A stretch of DNA of 64,000 bases from Paraspadella gotoi (taxonomy: Eukaryota > Chaetognatha), in the NCBI GenBank assembly GCA_051294375.1, contig CM119270.1, positions 10,088,984-10,152,983 of the forward strand. The letters run 5' to 3'. Positions within the stretch are counted from its first letter, which is position 1, and each line of letters begins with the position of its first letter. Of the stretch, positions 31,577-42,016 are shown piece by piece. The position numbers and the translations under genes were made by a program. The notes beneath the pieces are model-generated. The model saw only the letters and a program-made list of their open reading frames with translations. It did no database searches and was not told the origin of the DNA.

Positions 31577-32532
31577 NNNNNNNNNNNNNNNNNNNNNNNN
31601 NNNNNNNNNNNNNNNNNNNNNNNNNNNNNNNNNNNNNNNNNNNNNNNNNNNNNNNNNNNNNNNNNNNNNNNNNNNNNNNNNNNNNNNNNNNNNNNNNNNN
31701 NNNNNNNNNNNNNNNNNNNNNNNNNNNNNNNNNNNNNNNNNNNNNNNNNNNNNNNNNNNNNNNNNNNNNNNNNNNNNNNNNNNNNNNNNNNNNNNNNNNN
31801 NNNNNNNNNNNNNNNNNNNNNNNNNNNNNNNNNNNNNNNNNNNNNNNNNNNNNNNNNNNNNNNNNNNNNNNNNNNNNNNNNNNNNNNNNNNNNNNNNNNN
31901 NNNNNNNNNNNNNNNNNNNNNNNNNNNNNNNNNNNNNNNNNNNNNNNNNNNNNNNNNNNNNNNNNNNNNNNNNNNNNNNNNNNNNNNNNNNNNNNNNNNN
32001 NNNNNNNNNNNNNNNNNNNNNNNNNNNNNNNNNNNNNNNNNNNNNNNNNNNNNNNNNNNNNNNNNNNNNNNNNNNNNNNNNNNNNNNNNNNNNNNNNNNN
32101 NNNNNNNNNNNNNNNNNNNNNNNNNNNNNNNNNNNNNNNNNNNNNNNNNNNNNNNNNNNNNNNNNNNNNNNNNNNNNNNNNNNNNNNNNNNNNNNNNNNN
32201 NNNNNNNNNNNNNNNNNNNNNNNNNNNNNNNNNNNNNNNNNNNNNNNNNNNNNNNNNNNNNNNNNNNNNNNNNNNNNNNNNNNNNNNNNNNNNNNNNNNN
32301 NNNNNNNNNNNNNNNNNNNNNNNNNNNNNNNNNNNNNNNNNNNNNNNNNNNNNNNNNNNNNNNNNNNNNNNNNNNNNNNNNNNNNNNNNNNNNNNNNNNN
32401 NNNNNNNNNNNNNNNNNNNNNNNNNNNNNNNNNNNNNNNNNNNNNNNNNNNNNNNNNNNNNNNNNNNNNNNNNNNNNNNNNNNNNNNNNNNNNNNNNNNN
32501 NNNNNNNNNNNNNNNNNNNNNNNNNNNNNNNN
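31577..32532. other. Assembly gap (956 N)
   Basis: Run of N. Frames reported across it are meaningless. Confidence 1.
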
Positions 32533-32539
32533 ATATAAG

Positions 32540-32695
32540 CAGTCCCTGAGCTTCGGATCAGGCTGTAACACCATGTTACAGCGGCGGTTAAGCGCCCCGT
32601 CCCTCTTTAACTGCCAGACGACCACCGGGCTAGAACCCCGGACCTTGGGTTGGGAGGCGAATGACTTGCTTCCGCACCAAATGGCGTTAAATTTT
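32540..32695 (-). mobile_element. tRNA-derived SINE (family C), 5' part
   Basis: On the minus strand, GGTTCTAGCCC (complement of 32627-32637) fits the RNA polymerase III B box. TGGTGCGGAAGC ~40 bp upstream (near 32675) is an A-box-like segment. The tail is cut by the gap at 32532. Confidence 0.6.
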
Positions 32696-32880
32696 TTATT
32701 TAACTTTTTATGCTCTATCAGAATCATTATATAGTAATATATTAATTTTAATAGCAACAATAAAAGCATTAAAATCGAACTTTTTTAAAAAATTCTTTTT
32801 TTACCTAAAAGTAGACTTCAAGACTAAAGTTTTGAACCCCCGCCCCTATCGAAATTAATTTTATAGTGGATTTCTATTTA
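32690..32880. repeat. Dispersed repeat shared with 62165-62395
   Basis: Same order of blocks in both: TTTATTTAACTTTTTATGCT, AGCAACAATAAAAGCATTAA, CCTAAAAGTAGACTTCAAGA and TTTTGAACCCCCGCCCCTAT. Near identical over ~190 bp. Confidence 0.85.
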
Positions 32881-33365
32881 TATTATTAATTATTATATTA
32901 TTATATTATTAATATTATATAGTATATAATATATGAATGATTTACTCAAAATTTCCATTCTTTTTGCCTATCATTTGATTAATACAAACATTGATTTTGC
33001 TATAAGCTTAATTTATGTATACTACTGAAGTATTTAAAATGATCTTATTGAAAAAAGTTTTTACCTTTTTCCACTCTGTATTTAAGTACAGTGGCCATCG
33101 ATGACCCTCAGAAATAGATTTTCTTAGGATTCTTAATTAAGAGTTAATGCTATACTAGTACCACATACGTCTTGAAAAATTTGCTTAACCGGATGTAAAG
33201 AAACGTCACGAAACATTTTTTAAAAGTTGTTACCCTATTAAAGTGTTCATAGTAATCAGATTTTAGCAAGAAAGAAACTGGCTATGAGGAAAATGATTCA
33301 TTTACAGGGGGTAAGATTGAGATAGGATAATATCTCGGAAAAATTAAACAAAAAATGGTAATACC
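32881..33365. other. AT-rich spacer before the large inverted duplication
   Basis: Nothing recognised. Confidence 0.5.
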
Positions 33366-33947
33366 GATGTGCTGCGCCACATTTACTTTCTTATATGACT
33401 ATATGATTACCATATTACACAATACACAAGTATGAAATATGCGTAATAACTAATAAGCGTCTCACGGATGCCGACTTATCTATAAAATATTAATTAAAAT
33501 AAATAAATATTTCACAAACGATGACACATTGATTCTCTTATCATGAGATTGTCCGTCTTTCAATGTGATCACGTGACTTCTTCACATTACACAAAGCTGA
33601 AACATACACGTTGGATGATACCGCATCTCTTTGCCAGATATTATCTCTAATGTATCAAGAATACAAAAATTATGCCGTATTGAATTTCTGTTTAACTTCA
33701 AGTAACAAAAAGCCTTTTTAAAAATATTTGAGCAAAGACATAAATTGTGTTTTATATTCTGTAAAAATGGTAAACAAGTTTGAGCAAACAACGTCGGATC
33801 TGCCTACAATAATTAAGCGGTAATAAGCTAATCCGAGGATAAATTATGGTAATTTTTTCTGACTCTCAATTTGTGATCTTAATAGATTGTAACAAATCGT
33901 AACATAACAAATCATAAAAGACTTCTTAATAAATATATGAAAAAATC

Positions 33948-34106
33948 TTAACAAAGTTTGATTTTATTTTGCAACGAATTTTATTTTATAAGAGCAGACA
34001 TGTTTCGGCTCACAATACGAGCCTTCTTCAGCGTATATTGTGAGCCGAAACATGTCTGCTCTTATAAAATAAAATTCGTTGCAAAATAAAATCAAACTTT
34101 GTTAAT
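33948..34106. repeat. Foldback F2: ~70-bp perfect inverted arms
   Basis: Arms 33948-~34017 and ~34037-34106 are near-perfect inverses, each holding GAGCAGACATGTTTCGGCTC or its complement, around a ~20-bp centre. It sits inside H1. Confidence 0.9.
33990..34031 (-). ncRNA. Hammerhead-ribozyme-like motif (HH2)
   Basis: Minus strand: CTGAAGA (34031-34025), extra A, stem II GGCTC-GTATTGT-GAGCC, GAAAC, ATGTC then T. All core positions of CUGANGA...GAAA and a GUC cleavage triplet are present. The mirrored + half (34032-34067) keeps GAGCCGAAACATGTC but lacks CTGANGA. Confidence 0.6.
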
Positions 34107-34199
34107 CTCTCAAACAACGAAAAAGAAAGGATAATTACCATGAATGAAAAAATCTATAAATCAATTGATCTTTCAATCATTACCAGTAGCTGTGCATAA

Positions 34200-34325
34200 G
34201 TTGGTCAACAGGCATAATTTGGTCAACTTGCATAATTTTGGTAATTTTGCATAATTTGATCAACTTGCATAATTTAATCAACTTGTATGATTTGGTCAAC
34301 TGGCATAATTAATTAATTAATAATT
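34200..34325. repeat. 18-bp minisatellite (TTGCATAATTTGGTCAAC type)
   Basis: About six diverged units. The inverse copy is at 44880-44995. Confidence 0.85.
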
Positions 34326-34510
34326 AATTCAAGTTAATTAATTAAAATAAATTTATTTAACGTTATTTTATTTAATTAATTAGGCAATTAATTAATTAAT
34401 TTATCAGAAATGTTGGTTTTGATTGATTAATTGACTTATTAATTAATTATTGATTAATTATGACTAATTGATTAATTAACTGATTAATTATTGGATTAAT
34501 TAATACATCT
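34326..34510. repeat. (ATTA)n-rich low-complexity tract
   Basis: AATTAATTAATT-type sequence with interruptions; mirrored at 44660-44870. Confidence 0.8.
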
Positions 34511-35990
34511 TGCATTTACATTTAAAATAAAAAGAAAAAGAAGCATAATCAATTAGTGAAATAGGTTCTTTGTTTTTTCCATTTTAACTCATTTCCACTC
34601 AAACGATTCCATCGACACTTGATTTCCAGTTTAATCACACACTTTTCTACCCAAATACAAAATTTCAAGTCAATCGCCCCATCCACTCATGAGTAATTGG
34701 TGTCAAATAGTGAAATTTTTTTTTTTTTAATTAACTCATTTCCACTCGGACGATTCCATCGAAACTCATATACAGCTCAATCACACACTCCCTTCCACAA
34801 ACAAAATTTCATTCCAATCATCCATCCCAATCACGAGTAATTGGTGTTTTTTGCTAAGGTGGAAGGGATGGACGGAGGGACGGACGGACCTTGTTTTTTT
34901 TTGCATAATTTATCATAATTCGATGTTCTGACATGATATACGTGAGTGCCCGACAATATTGAGGGGGCGGGCCGTCTGACCGACAAAGTGAATTATAGAG
35001 TCGGGATCTGCTGAAAGCAGATCCGACTAAAAAAGAAAAATATAGTTTTTTGTTTGAAGTAAAAAATCAAGAAATAAATTTTAAACAGCAATTTCTTCGT
35101 AATTTACATGTTGGCTAATACGGTCTTAGCTGCCGCCTCAGTATAATAAAAATCTTCTTAGAGGCTTCTAATTAATTAATATCAATGCCACACTCGTTGA
35201 TTGACAGATAACGATCTGTAATTAATTAATAACGAAAAACGGATTTCAGAAATCGGCAGAATTGACGGACACCATCGTCGACTCATACGTAACGTAGTTT
35301 TTGGTTCAGTATTACTGGGCGAACTTTTTTCGTGTCAAATTTTATAATTTTCCTTCCTTTTTTTGGTATAATTTTTTTCCGCATCTGTAATTACTTTAAT
35401 GAGAGACTTGGAAATAAAAACAATTCAAAGACAAAGTTTAACGAATAACATTGGTGTTTTAAATTTCTATCCGGTCACCTGGCTGACAAATTTTTAAAAT
35501 TATCTCTCAAATTTAATAACACTAAGTAGTTTAAGGTTAAGCGTTCTACATGCTACGTGCTACTTCACTTGCTTCGCAAAACCAGCTCGAACACAACACA
35601 GTCATACTCATAGTGAAAATGATTGGAGATTCAATTGCAAAATAGAGTCCCTTAATATGTACATTTAATACATTTTAAACGGTTTAAAATTTAGTAAGTA
35701 TAATAATAAAAACTCGTAACCCATCTTTCATTTTCTTTATACTTATCGCATACAAAATAACTTAAAATAGTCAAGTGTTTTAATAACCAACAGTTTTAAA
35801 AAATGTCAAAAATGGAGGATCTTTTTTTAAAATTTAAATACCAGCCAAAAGAATGATCTGGGCCAACAGCAGAATCACGTGACGTCATATGCAACTCATT
35901 AACACAAAAAAGTTGGGGGAAGTTGTAGAGATTCTTTCGAAGGCTCAAACCTCTTCGGGCACGATCGCGGAAGAAGCCTGTGTGTGTGTA

Positions 35991-36000
<10 letters not shown>

Positions 36001-36046
<46 letters not shown>
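36001..36046. repeat. (GA)n microsatellite
   Basis: GA run following GTGTGTGT; mirrored as (CT)n at 43095-43156. Confidence 0.95.
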
Positions 36047-37335
36047 TGAGTAAGAGTTTTTATTTCATAGACAGAAAAACCTAGCAATTAGAAGCATTAG
36101 GTCCTTTGCAATGGAATATCTTTTGGAGAAGTTCATTACTATAATAGGAAGCCATTATCCCATTTTAGTTTATTTAGTTTAGTTTGTAAACATGGAGTTT
36201 ACGAACAAAATTGCCATGTTTTTGCGTTTTAAAATAAAGTAAAAATTTATATATTTTACAATATATTATATATAAGTTTCAATAAATAAAACCCTTAATA
36301 TTTTTAAAAGAATAGATTGAATGTAAATAATATAAATAAAGACTTCTTTTTCGCTTCCCCGTCTGTCTCCCTGAATTTGTAATATATGATCTCTTAACGA
36401 CAAGAGAATTAACGGGACCAGCCGGGAATCTAAAAACGACTGTTGTAAAAAGTAAGACACGATTTTGTAACAAATTTATTTTAAATGAATATATAAGAAG
36501 AACCATTCGTTCTTTATTGCCTGCGCCTTATTTTGAAAGTTCGGTTTTTAAGTATGTTATTGATAATAATTTTTTCGACAGTTCAAAAGGGTCTTCTTTT
36601 GAACGTGTCGCGCCGTTATTTTTGTCCTAAATTATATCCCTGTGAGAAAGGACGATGGAGTAGTTCTATAAATTGGCGGCAATTTAAATCAAAAATTGTG
36701 GAAAAATAATGAATGGGGTCACAAGAATCAGAAAAAATATGAGTCGAAGAATGTGTTAGGGTGCACCTAACCTGTCAAGCGAAGACTAATGCGTTGTTCT
36801 CGATACAAAACTCAGAGCATCAATCACACACACAAAAAATTTAAAAAATACCATATCTGCGTAGCGAATGCTGCGGCTGGCTTACAAACAAAAATATTCG
36901 AAATCTGGCTTACGCGTTTATCAATTTTTTGAACAGTGATTGAAAATCCAGAGGGGCGAAAAATGTGTCTTTATGATGCTTATAAAAAAGCTTAGACAAG
37001 TTTACGACACAACTCTCTTTTAGTACTTTGGTATTTAAGATTCAAGAATATATTTCGAATATTTTTATACATGATAATATGTTAACGAGGGTAATTTACG
37101 CCTTAAAACTTAGCAACGATACATAGAGAGAAAGACGCTGAAAAAGGAGAGGAAGGGAACCTAACTGATTTTTGAATGGGTGTAATTTGTCAACAGCAAA
37201 CTTTTTGCTTCTTTCCATTCAAGAATACGTTTTCAGCTTTCGTCAGTGTTTCCTCTTTCTTTTTCTTCTTTCTTATTACTTATTCTTATATTAACTCTAA
37301 TAGTGTCTGAAATTTGGTTCAACCTAATAGTGGTA

Positions 37336-37395
37336 AAAACAAGTTTGAGCAAACAATGTTGGATCTGCCACATGATAATTAAGCGGTAATCAGCA
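37336..37395 (-). mobile_element. Helentron-like 3' terminus (H6)
   Basis: ACAAGTTTGAGCAAACAATG then TGGATCTGCC and TTAAGCGGTAATCAGC, the conserved 3' end read on the minus strand. The rest of the element is not identified. Mirrored at ~51225-51285. Confidence 0.5.
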
Positions 37396-37529
37396 AATAA
37401 ATAAATCAATAGATAAATAAATAAATACTATAGTAGAATAATTTACAAATAAAGTACAAATAATTTTTTTTAACTTACATCTTTTTTTAAATTGCTTCAT
37501 TTTTTCAACTTGCTTAATTTTGCTAACAT

Positions 37530-37755
37530 CATCCTTCAGCCAATCATCCATTTCTCAGAGGGGGAACACCATCCAAGCGTAGGGTTCGATCCACAGTTCT
37601 GACGACTTCCTCTCCGTTGGCAAAGCGAGCCCATCCTAGGGTAACCGCGCCATTGACTGGATGCCTCACTGAGGGTCGGAAGTCCCTTAAGCCAACAGTG
37701 AGATGCCCCATCCCAATGGGCTTTACAGGCAACCTGGCTGTTGCTAAAATCATAA
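37530..37755 (+). mobile_element. tRNA-derived SINE (family A), copy 1
   Basis: B box GGTTCGATCC at 37583-37592; A-box-like TTTCTCAGAGG at 37551. Shares its ~170-bp body (CTCACTGAGGGTCGGAAG, AACAGTGAGATGCC, CATCCCAATGGG) with 61085-61310 and the inverse 50880-51095. Followed by an 18-bp minisatellite (ACTTGCATCATTTTTTCA). Confidence 0.75.
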
Positions 37756-37840
37756 CTTGCATCATTCTTTCAACTTGAATCATTTTTTCAATATGCATAA
37801 TTTTTTTTAACTTGCATCATTTTTTCAAATTGCATCATTA
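37756..37840. repeat. 18-bp minisatellite (ACTTGCATCATTTTTTCA) at SINE tail
   Basis: Four to five units, also found at the same side of the third SINE-A copy (61680-61790). Confidence 0.8.
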
Positions 37841-38215
37841 GGGGTAGCCGCACTCAATGGGGTGAGTCAAAAAATTATAGAGTGAGTACAAGCTAAACGG
37901 AAATTTATACATTTTTAAGTATACTTTTTACAAAAAAATTCTTATATGGCTCTATACCCTAGTAATTAATTTTTTAATATTTATTATAGATAGGAAAGGT
38001 ATCAAAAAATTTGTGTTAAGGAATTTGAAATTTCAAGACCAGATTCAGATAGCTCATAAAAAATTGTCTACACAAATGTATAATTCTTTAAATACTTTTA
38101 TGATAAGTAGGTCAAAAATAGATTATCAAAAAACTAAAATTAATATAATTTGTAATTTGTAATAGATATGTTTAGCGAATATTATAAAACCTAATACTTA
38201 AAATAGTGAAACAAG
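37841..38215. repeat. Dispersed repeat X, copy 1
   Basis: Starts TAGGGGTAGCCGCACTCAAT. Other blocks are CCCTAGTAATTAATTTTT, ATAGATAGGAAAGG and CCAGATTCAGATAGCTCATA. Other copies: inverse at 50400-50780, 55735-56040 and, diverged, 61788-62090. Confidence 0.85.
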
Positions 38216-38284
38216 TAATTTTGCAATTTTAGAGAAAAAAAGTTTGATAATATATTTTCAACAATTTTTATTTTTCATAGAAAA

Positions 38285-38321
38285 ACGGACATGTTTCGGT
38301 TTACAATCCAGTCTTCTTCAG
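38285..38321 (-). ncRNA. Hammerhead-ribozyme-like motif (HH3)
   Basis: Minus strand: CTGAAGA (38321-38315), GAAAC (38297-38293) and ATGTC then CGTTTTT. Stem I ACG/CGT pairs, but stem II is poorly paired, so this copy may be decayed. Confidence 0.5.
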
Positions 38322-38835
38322 CGTAAGAGTTTTACAAAATTTTGCAAATTATGTTCAAAGAAGAAAGAAAGAGAGAGAGAAAAGAGAGAGAGAAAGAGAG
38401 AGAGAGAGAGGGCAAAAAGTTTTTAAAACACAAAGTGAGAAAAGGATAGTGATCAGAAGTGAGGACAGGCTGAAGGTAAGGACAGATAGAGTAAGTTTTG
38501 AAAAAAAATGAAAATGGCCAGAGAGAAAGGGAGAGAGTGAGAGAGACAGTTAGGAAATAATACATTTTGTATTGTAATTTTTATCTTTGTTGTACATTAC
38601 GAAATGTATTTTTACCAAATGTCTATCTCTCTATCTCTCTCTGATCATTTTCACTTCTTTTCAAACTTACTCTATATGTCCTATTACCTTCAGCCCGTCC
38701 TCACTTCTGACCACTATCCTTTTCTCAACTCTGTATTAGAAACTTTTTGCCCTCTCTTTCTTTCTTTCTTCTCTCTCTCTCTTTTTCTCTCTTCTTTTGC
38801 ACATAATTTGCCAATATTTTCACAAACTCTTAACG

Positions 38836-38870
38836 CTGAACAAAGCTTGAATTGTAAGCCGAAACATGTA
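38836..38870 (+). ncRNA. Hammerhead-ribozyme-like motif (HH4)
   Basis: CTGAACA (core G8 changed to C), stem II GCTT/AAGC, GAAAC 38861-38865, GTA triplet. The core mutation predicts loss of activity. Confidence 0.45.
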
Positions 38871-39102
38871 CATTTTTCTATGAAAAATAAAAATTGTTGT
38901 TGAAAACATTTTAAAACTTTTTTCTAAATCTCAAACACAATGAAAAAGAAGGATTATAAATTGTAACAAGTCTAATTAAAATTTTACCAAAAAAGATAGT
39001 TTAAATTATTCTAACAATGTATTAATGTCTAAATAGAGTATTTTTATAAGTAATAACAAATGTAAAGGAAGGAAGCGATGTGCACTCGAAACCGAAAGCA
39101 AT

Positions 39103-39188
39103 CAGGGATAAAAAAGTAGGGATTTCACCCGAAAACGGAAGCGGGAGGGTCTCGGGAATCGCCGGATTGGCAGCGGTTCCACATCTCT
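39103..39188. mobile_element. Possible hAT-type terminus fragment
   Basis: Ends CCACATCTCTG (inverse CAGAGATGTGG), resembling the ends of the hAT element at 28339. No matching target duplication was found. Mirrored at 49421-49510. Confidence 0.3.
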
Positions 39189-39295
39189 GCTTGTAAGTGA
39201 TTAAAATGTTTCGGCGCAGCTATTGTTTAGTATGGTACGATCTGTTCTGATCAGTTCTGATCAAATTGAAAGAATTATCGTGATTTATCATCTGA

Positions 39296-39350
39296 TTAGC
39301 TGATTACCGCTTTATTATCGTAGGCAGAACCGACATTGTTTGCTAAAACT
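39296..39350 (+). mobile_element. Helentron-like 3' terminus (H7)
   Basis: GATTACCGC, GGCAGAACCGACATTGTTTG and CTAAAAC on the + strand; mirrored on the minus strand at 49255-49305. Confidence 0.5.
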
Positions 39351-39504
39351 TATTTTTCTATTTATTATCTTTAATAAATACATTAATAATATTTATGCCA
39401 GATTTCTGTTAGTTTATAACTTGTTCTGCCTTAATACACCAACTCACAATTCCGGATAGAAAAACGGTATTTTTTTCTAGAAGTTTTTTTTAAGTTAAGG
39501 ATTG

Positions 39505-39805
39505 GATTGAAAGTTAGGGTTAGGGTATAGCTAGGGATTAAGTTTAGATATTAAGTTAATAATTAGCTAAATTATAGATTCGCCGACGAGGAATTTGCGG
39601 TCGGTTATTGAAATATGAAATCTCATAATACAAAAAAAAATAATACTGATAAGAGCAGTAAAACTTTTAATTAAAAATTTTATTTTGAAAACTACCCCAA
39701 CTCTAACCACCCCTAACAGTAACGACCCCTAACCTGAACCACCCCAAATCCCTAACCCTAACTATCCCTAACCTAAATAACCCTAACTCCTAATCCTAAC
39801 CAATT
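39505..39805. repeat. Degenerate telomere-like repeats, both orientations
   Basis: TTAGGGTTAGGGTATAGC at ~39518-39535 and many CCCTAAC/ACCCCTAAC units at 39697-39805. Mirrored at 48805-49110. Confidence 0.7.
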
Positions 39806-40800
39806 AATGAAGAATGTACAAATTTTTTTTAAAGAATTGTTTGCCAATTAACAAAGAATGTAAATATTTATGTTATTCTTAATAATACTAAATATATGAA
39901 ATTGGTACAACCAATATAAAAATTATCCATTCATTTAATAAATAAGCTATCTTGTCCCTGACTTTGGACAGGCTTTGGTGGTTTAAGGGTGGTTTAAGGG
40001 TTGGGAAGCAAAACTTATAAAAAATTATTATCTTTATAAATAAACGCTTATCTCCTGAACCGTTTGATGGATATCAATGAAATTTATATAAAATATAAAT
40101 CAAACGAGAGAAGGTGAAAGTTGCGTACATCTTTGTGAAAAAGTCTTTACAAATTTTAGTTCTCAACTTAACAATGGTATATTGAAAAGCTTCCAAACTT
40201 AGGTTTTAGGACCTGGGGGCAGTCTGCTTTAAGACGTCCTACATTCAGCGAATAAAAAGTCAGACAGGATAAGTCTAATGACTCCAAATAAAAATCTTAC
40301 TCATTACTAAAATACTGTAGCTGTATTACTGTATGAGGCAGTATATAATTTTTAAAGCTTGGGTTATCATCTTGAGGACTGTTAACCTCTACCCAAGGCC
40401 TTAAATGATATCTAATTTCATATCAATGTGTTTCAGCACTTGTTTATTAATCATAAAATTAAACTAACCTATAGTTTTTAGCCCATTCTTTGTGACATAA
40501 CGATAATGTTTGGTATAATAATTGCTAAAAACATAATAAGTTATTTTGTTCAGTGTTTTTAATTTAATTTAATTTACTGTCAAGTCTATTTTGATTGATT
40601 TTGGCGCAAAAGATACTGACACCTAACTCTCTCTCTCTCTCTATATATAATTTAAGTTAATATTATTAAGCTAAGCTAAGCTTTCATTTGAGATCTTTTA
40701 CGATAATTTTATAAAAATTTAAAAATATTTTGCCATTTATATAGAATTATAAGTTTTGATTCCGGACCCTGTATATTTTTTTAACTAACAAAAATGTAAA
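39806..40800. other. Non-coding part of segment B
   Basis: No gene. It holds a block (CCTGTCCAAAGTCAGGGACA inverse near 39955) that recurs at 48630 and again, outside B', at 52428. Confidence 0.6.
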
Positions 40801-42016
40801 AAACAAGTTTGAGCAAACAATGTCGGATCTGCTACGAAAATTAATTAATTAATTAATCGATTAATTAATTAATTTTAATATTTAATAATTAATTATAAAT
40901 TTATATACAGCTTATCATCATCGATGTCCTTAAAATAAAGTAAATGTGACTTATATTTTTTCCATTTAAACTCATTTCCACTGGCACAATTCCCTTAAAA
41001 CTTTATATCTAGCTTCTTCACAAACTTTCCTTCCCGCTCACAAAATTTCATCTCAATGTATTATGGTGTAAAATAAGTAAAAAGAGTCAAGTAAATGTGA
41101 CTCATATTTTTTTTATTTAAACTCATTTCCACTCGTACTGAAACTTTATATCAAGCTTCATCACACATTTTCTACCACACACAAATTTGAACTCAATCTA
41201 TCCATCCAATTATGATTAATTAGAGTATTTATTGGTTAAAATAAGTAAAAATATTTAGTAAATGCGACTTATGTTTTTTCCATTTAAACTCATATCCACT
41301 CACATGATTCCGTCGAAACTTTATATCCAGCTTCATCACACATGTTCCTACCAATACACAAAATTTCATTTCGATCCACAGCCAATCACGAGTTATTGGA
41401 GCTTTTTGCTAAGGTGGGACGGATGGACGGATTGATGACTGATTAATTAATTAGTGATTAATTAATTGACTAATTGATTAATTAACTGATTAATTATTGA
41501 TTTATTAATACATCCTGCATATACATTAATATAAAAGGAAAAAAAAGCATAATAAATTAGTGAAACAGGTTCTTTGTTTTTTCCATTTAAAATCATTTCC
41601 ACTCAAACGATTCCATCGAAACTTGATTTCCAGTTTAATCATACGCCCCATCCACTCATGAGCAATTGGTGTTCAAATAGTGATTATATTTTTTGTTTTT
41701 TCCATTTAAACTAATTTCCACTTGGACGATTCCATCGAAACTTTATATCCAGCTCAATCACACACTTCCCTACTCACACACAAATTTCATTCAAATCCAT
41801 CCATCCAATCACGAGTAATTGGTGTTTTTGCTAAGGTGGATGGACGAATGGACGGACAGACAGACGGACGGACGGACCTCATTTTTTTTGCATAATTTAT
41901 CATAATTCGATGTTCTGACATGATATAAGTTAGTGCCCGTTAATATGAGGGGGCGGACCGACGGACCGACAAAGTGAATTATAGAGTCGGTATCTGCTGA
42001 TAAGCAGATCCGACTA
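40801..42016 (-). mobile_element. Helentron/DINE-like element H2
   Basis: 3' stem-loop end at 40801-40835 and 5' hairpin AGTCGG.ATCTGCT...AGCAGATCCGACT ending ~42015. Core: three ~150-bp tandem units (40939-41420) built on ACTCATTTCCACT / TTTATATCCAGCTTCATCAC, then a GGAC block near 41860. Confidence 0.6.
40939..41420. repeat. ~150-160-bp tandem repeat, three units, in H2 core
   Basis: Each unit runs AAATGTGACT...ACTCATTTCCACT...CACAAA.TT and restarts at about 40945, 41090 and 41265. Confidence 0.75.

Larger units (their letters stand above)
33772..35032 (-). mobile_element. Helentron/DINE-like non-autonomous element H1
   Basis: On the minus strand the 5' end is TTAGTCGGATCTGC, part of a 30-bp hairpin at 34999-35028. 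The 3' end has the inverted copy GCAGATCCGAC, then a GTTTG-CT-CAAAC stem-loop and TTGTTT. This asymmetric terminal inverted repeat plus 3' stem-loop is the Helentron/DINE-1 layout. The core has a GGAC tetranucleotide block, ~140-bp tandem units, an 18-bp minisatellite and foldback F2. No Rep/helicase ORF. Confidence 0.6.
33366..36228 (+). repeat. Large inverted duplication, segment A
   Basis: Reverse complement of 42905-45882 (segment A'). Matching anchors include CGATGTGCTGCGCCACATTT at the left end, ACTTCCTTC-type blocks, GTTGGCCCAGATCATTCTTT and the GGAAGCCATTATCCCATTTT block near the right end. Near identical apart from small indels and the hairpin near 34030. No ORF that looks coding. 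Confidence 0.9.
38250..38915. mobile_element. Foldback element F3 with a hammerhead motif at each end
   Basis: Inverted arms ~38255-38575 and ~38590-38910, sharing CAACAATTTTTATTTTTCAT / inverse, the (GA)n/(CT)n tract and ACTTCTGA.CACTATCCTTT. Hammerhead-like motifs face outward at each end (HH3 minus, HH4 plus). Confidence 0.8.

Noticed and set aside
31564-32769. 401- and 327-codon frames on both strands
   Set aside because: They consist almost entirely of N from the assembly gap.
33582-33791. 69-codon minus frame with a related frame at 45484
   Set aside because: Recurs only because A and A' are inverse copies; frame is broken between copies and has no recognised domain.
34326-34510. CRISPR-like regular repeats
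   Set aside because: AATTAATT low complexity without unique spacers; eukaryotic context.
37544-37798. 84-codon minus frame duplicated at 50762 (plus)
   Set aside because: Translation of SINE-A and its minisatellite tail; appears twice only because the region is duplicated.
39505-39805. Chromosome end
   Set aside because: Telomere-like units are degenerate, in both orientations and flanked by ordinary repeat DNA.
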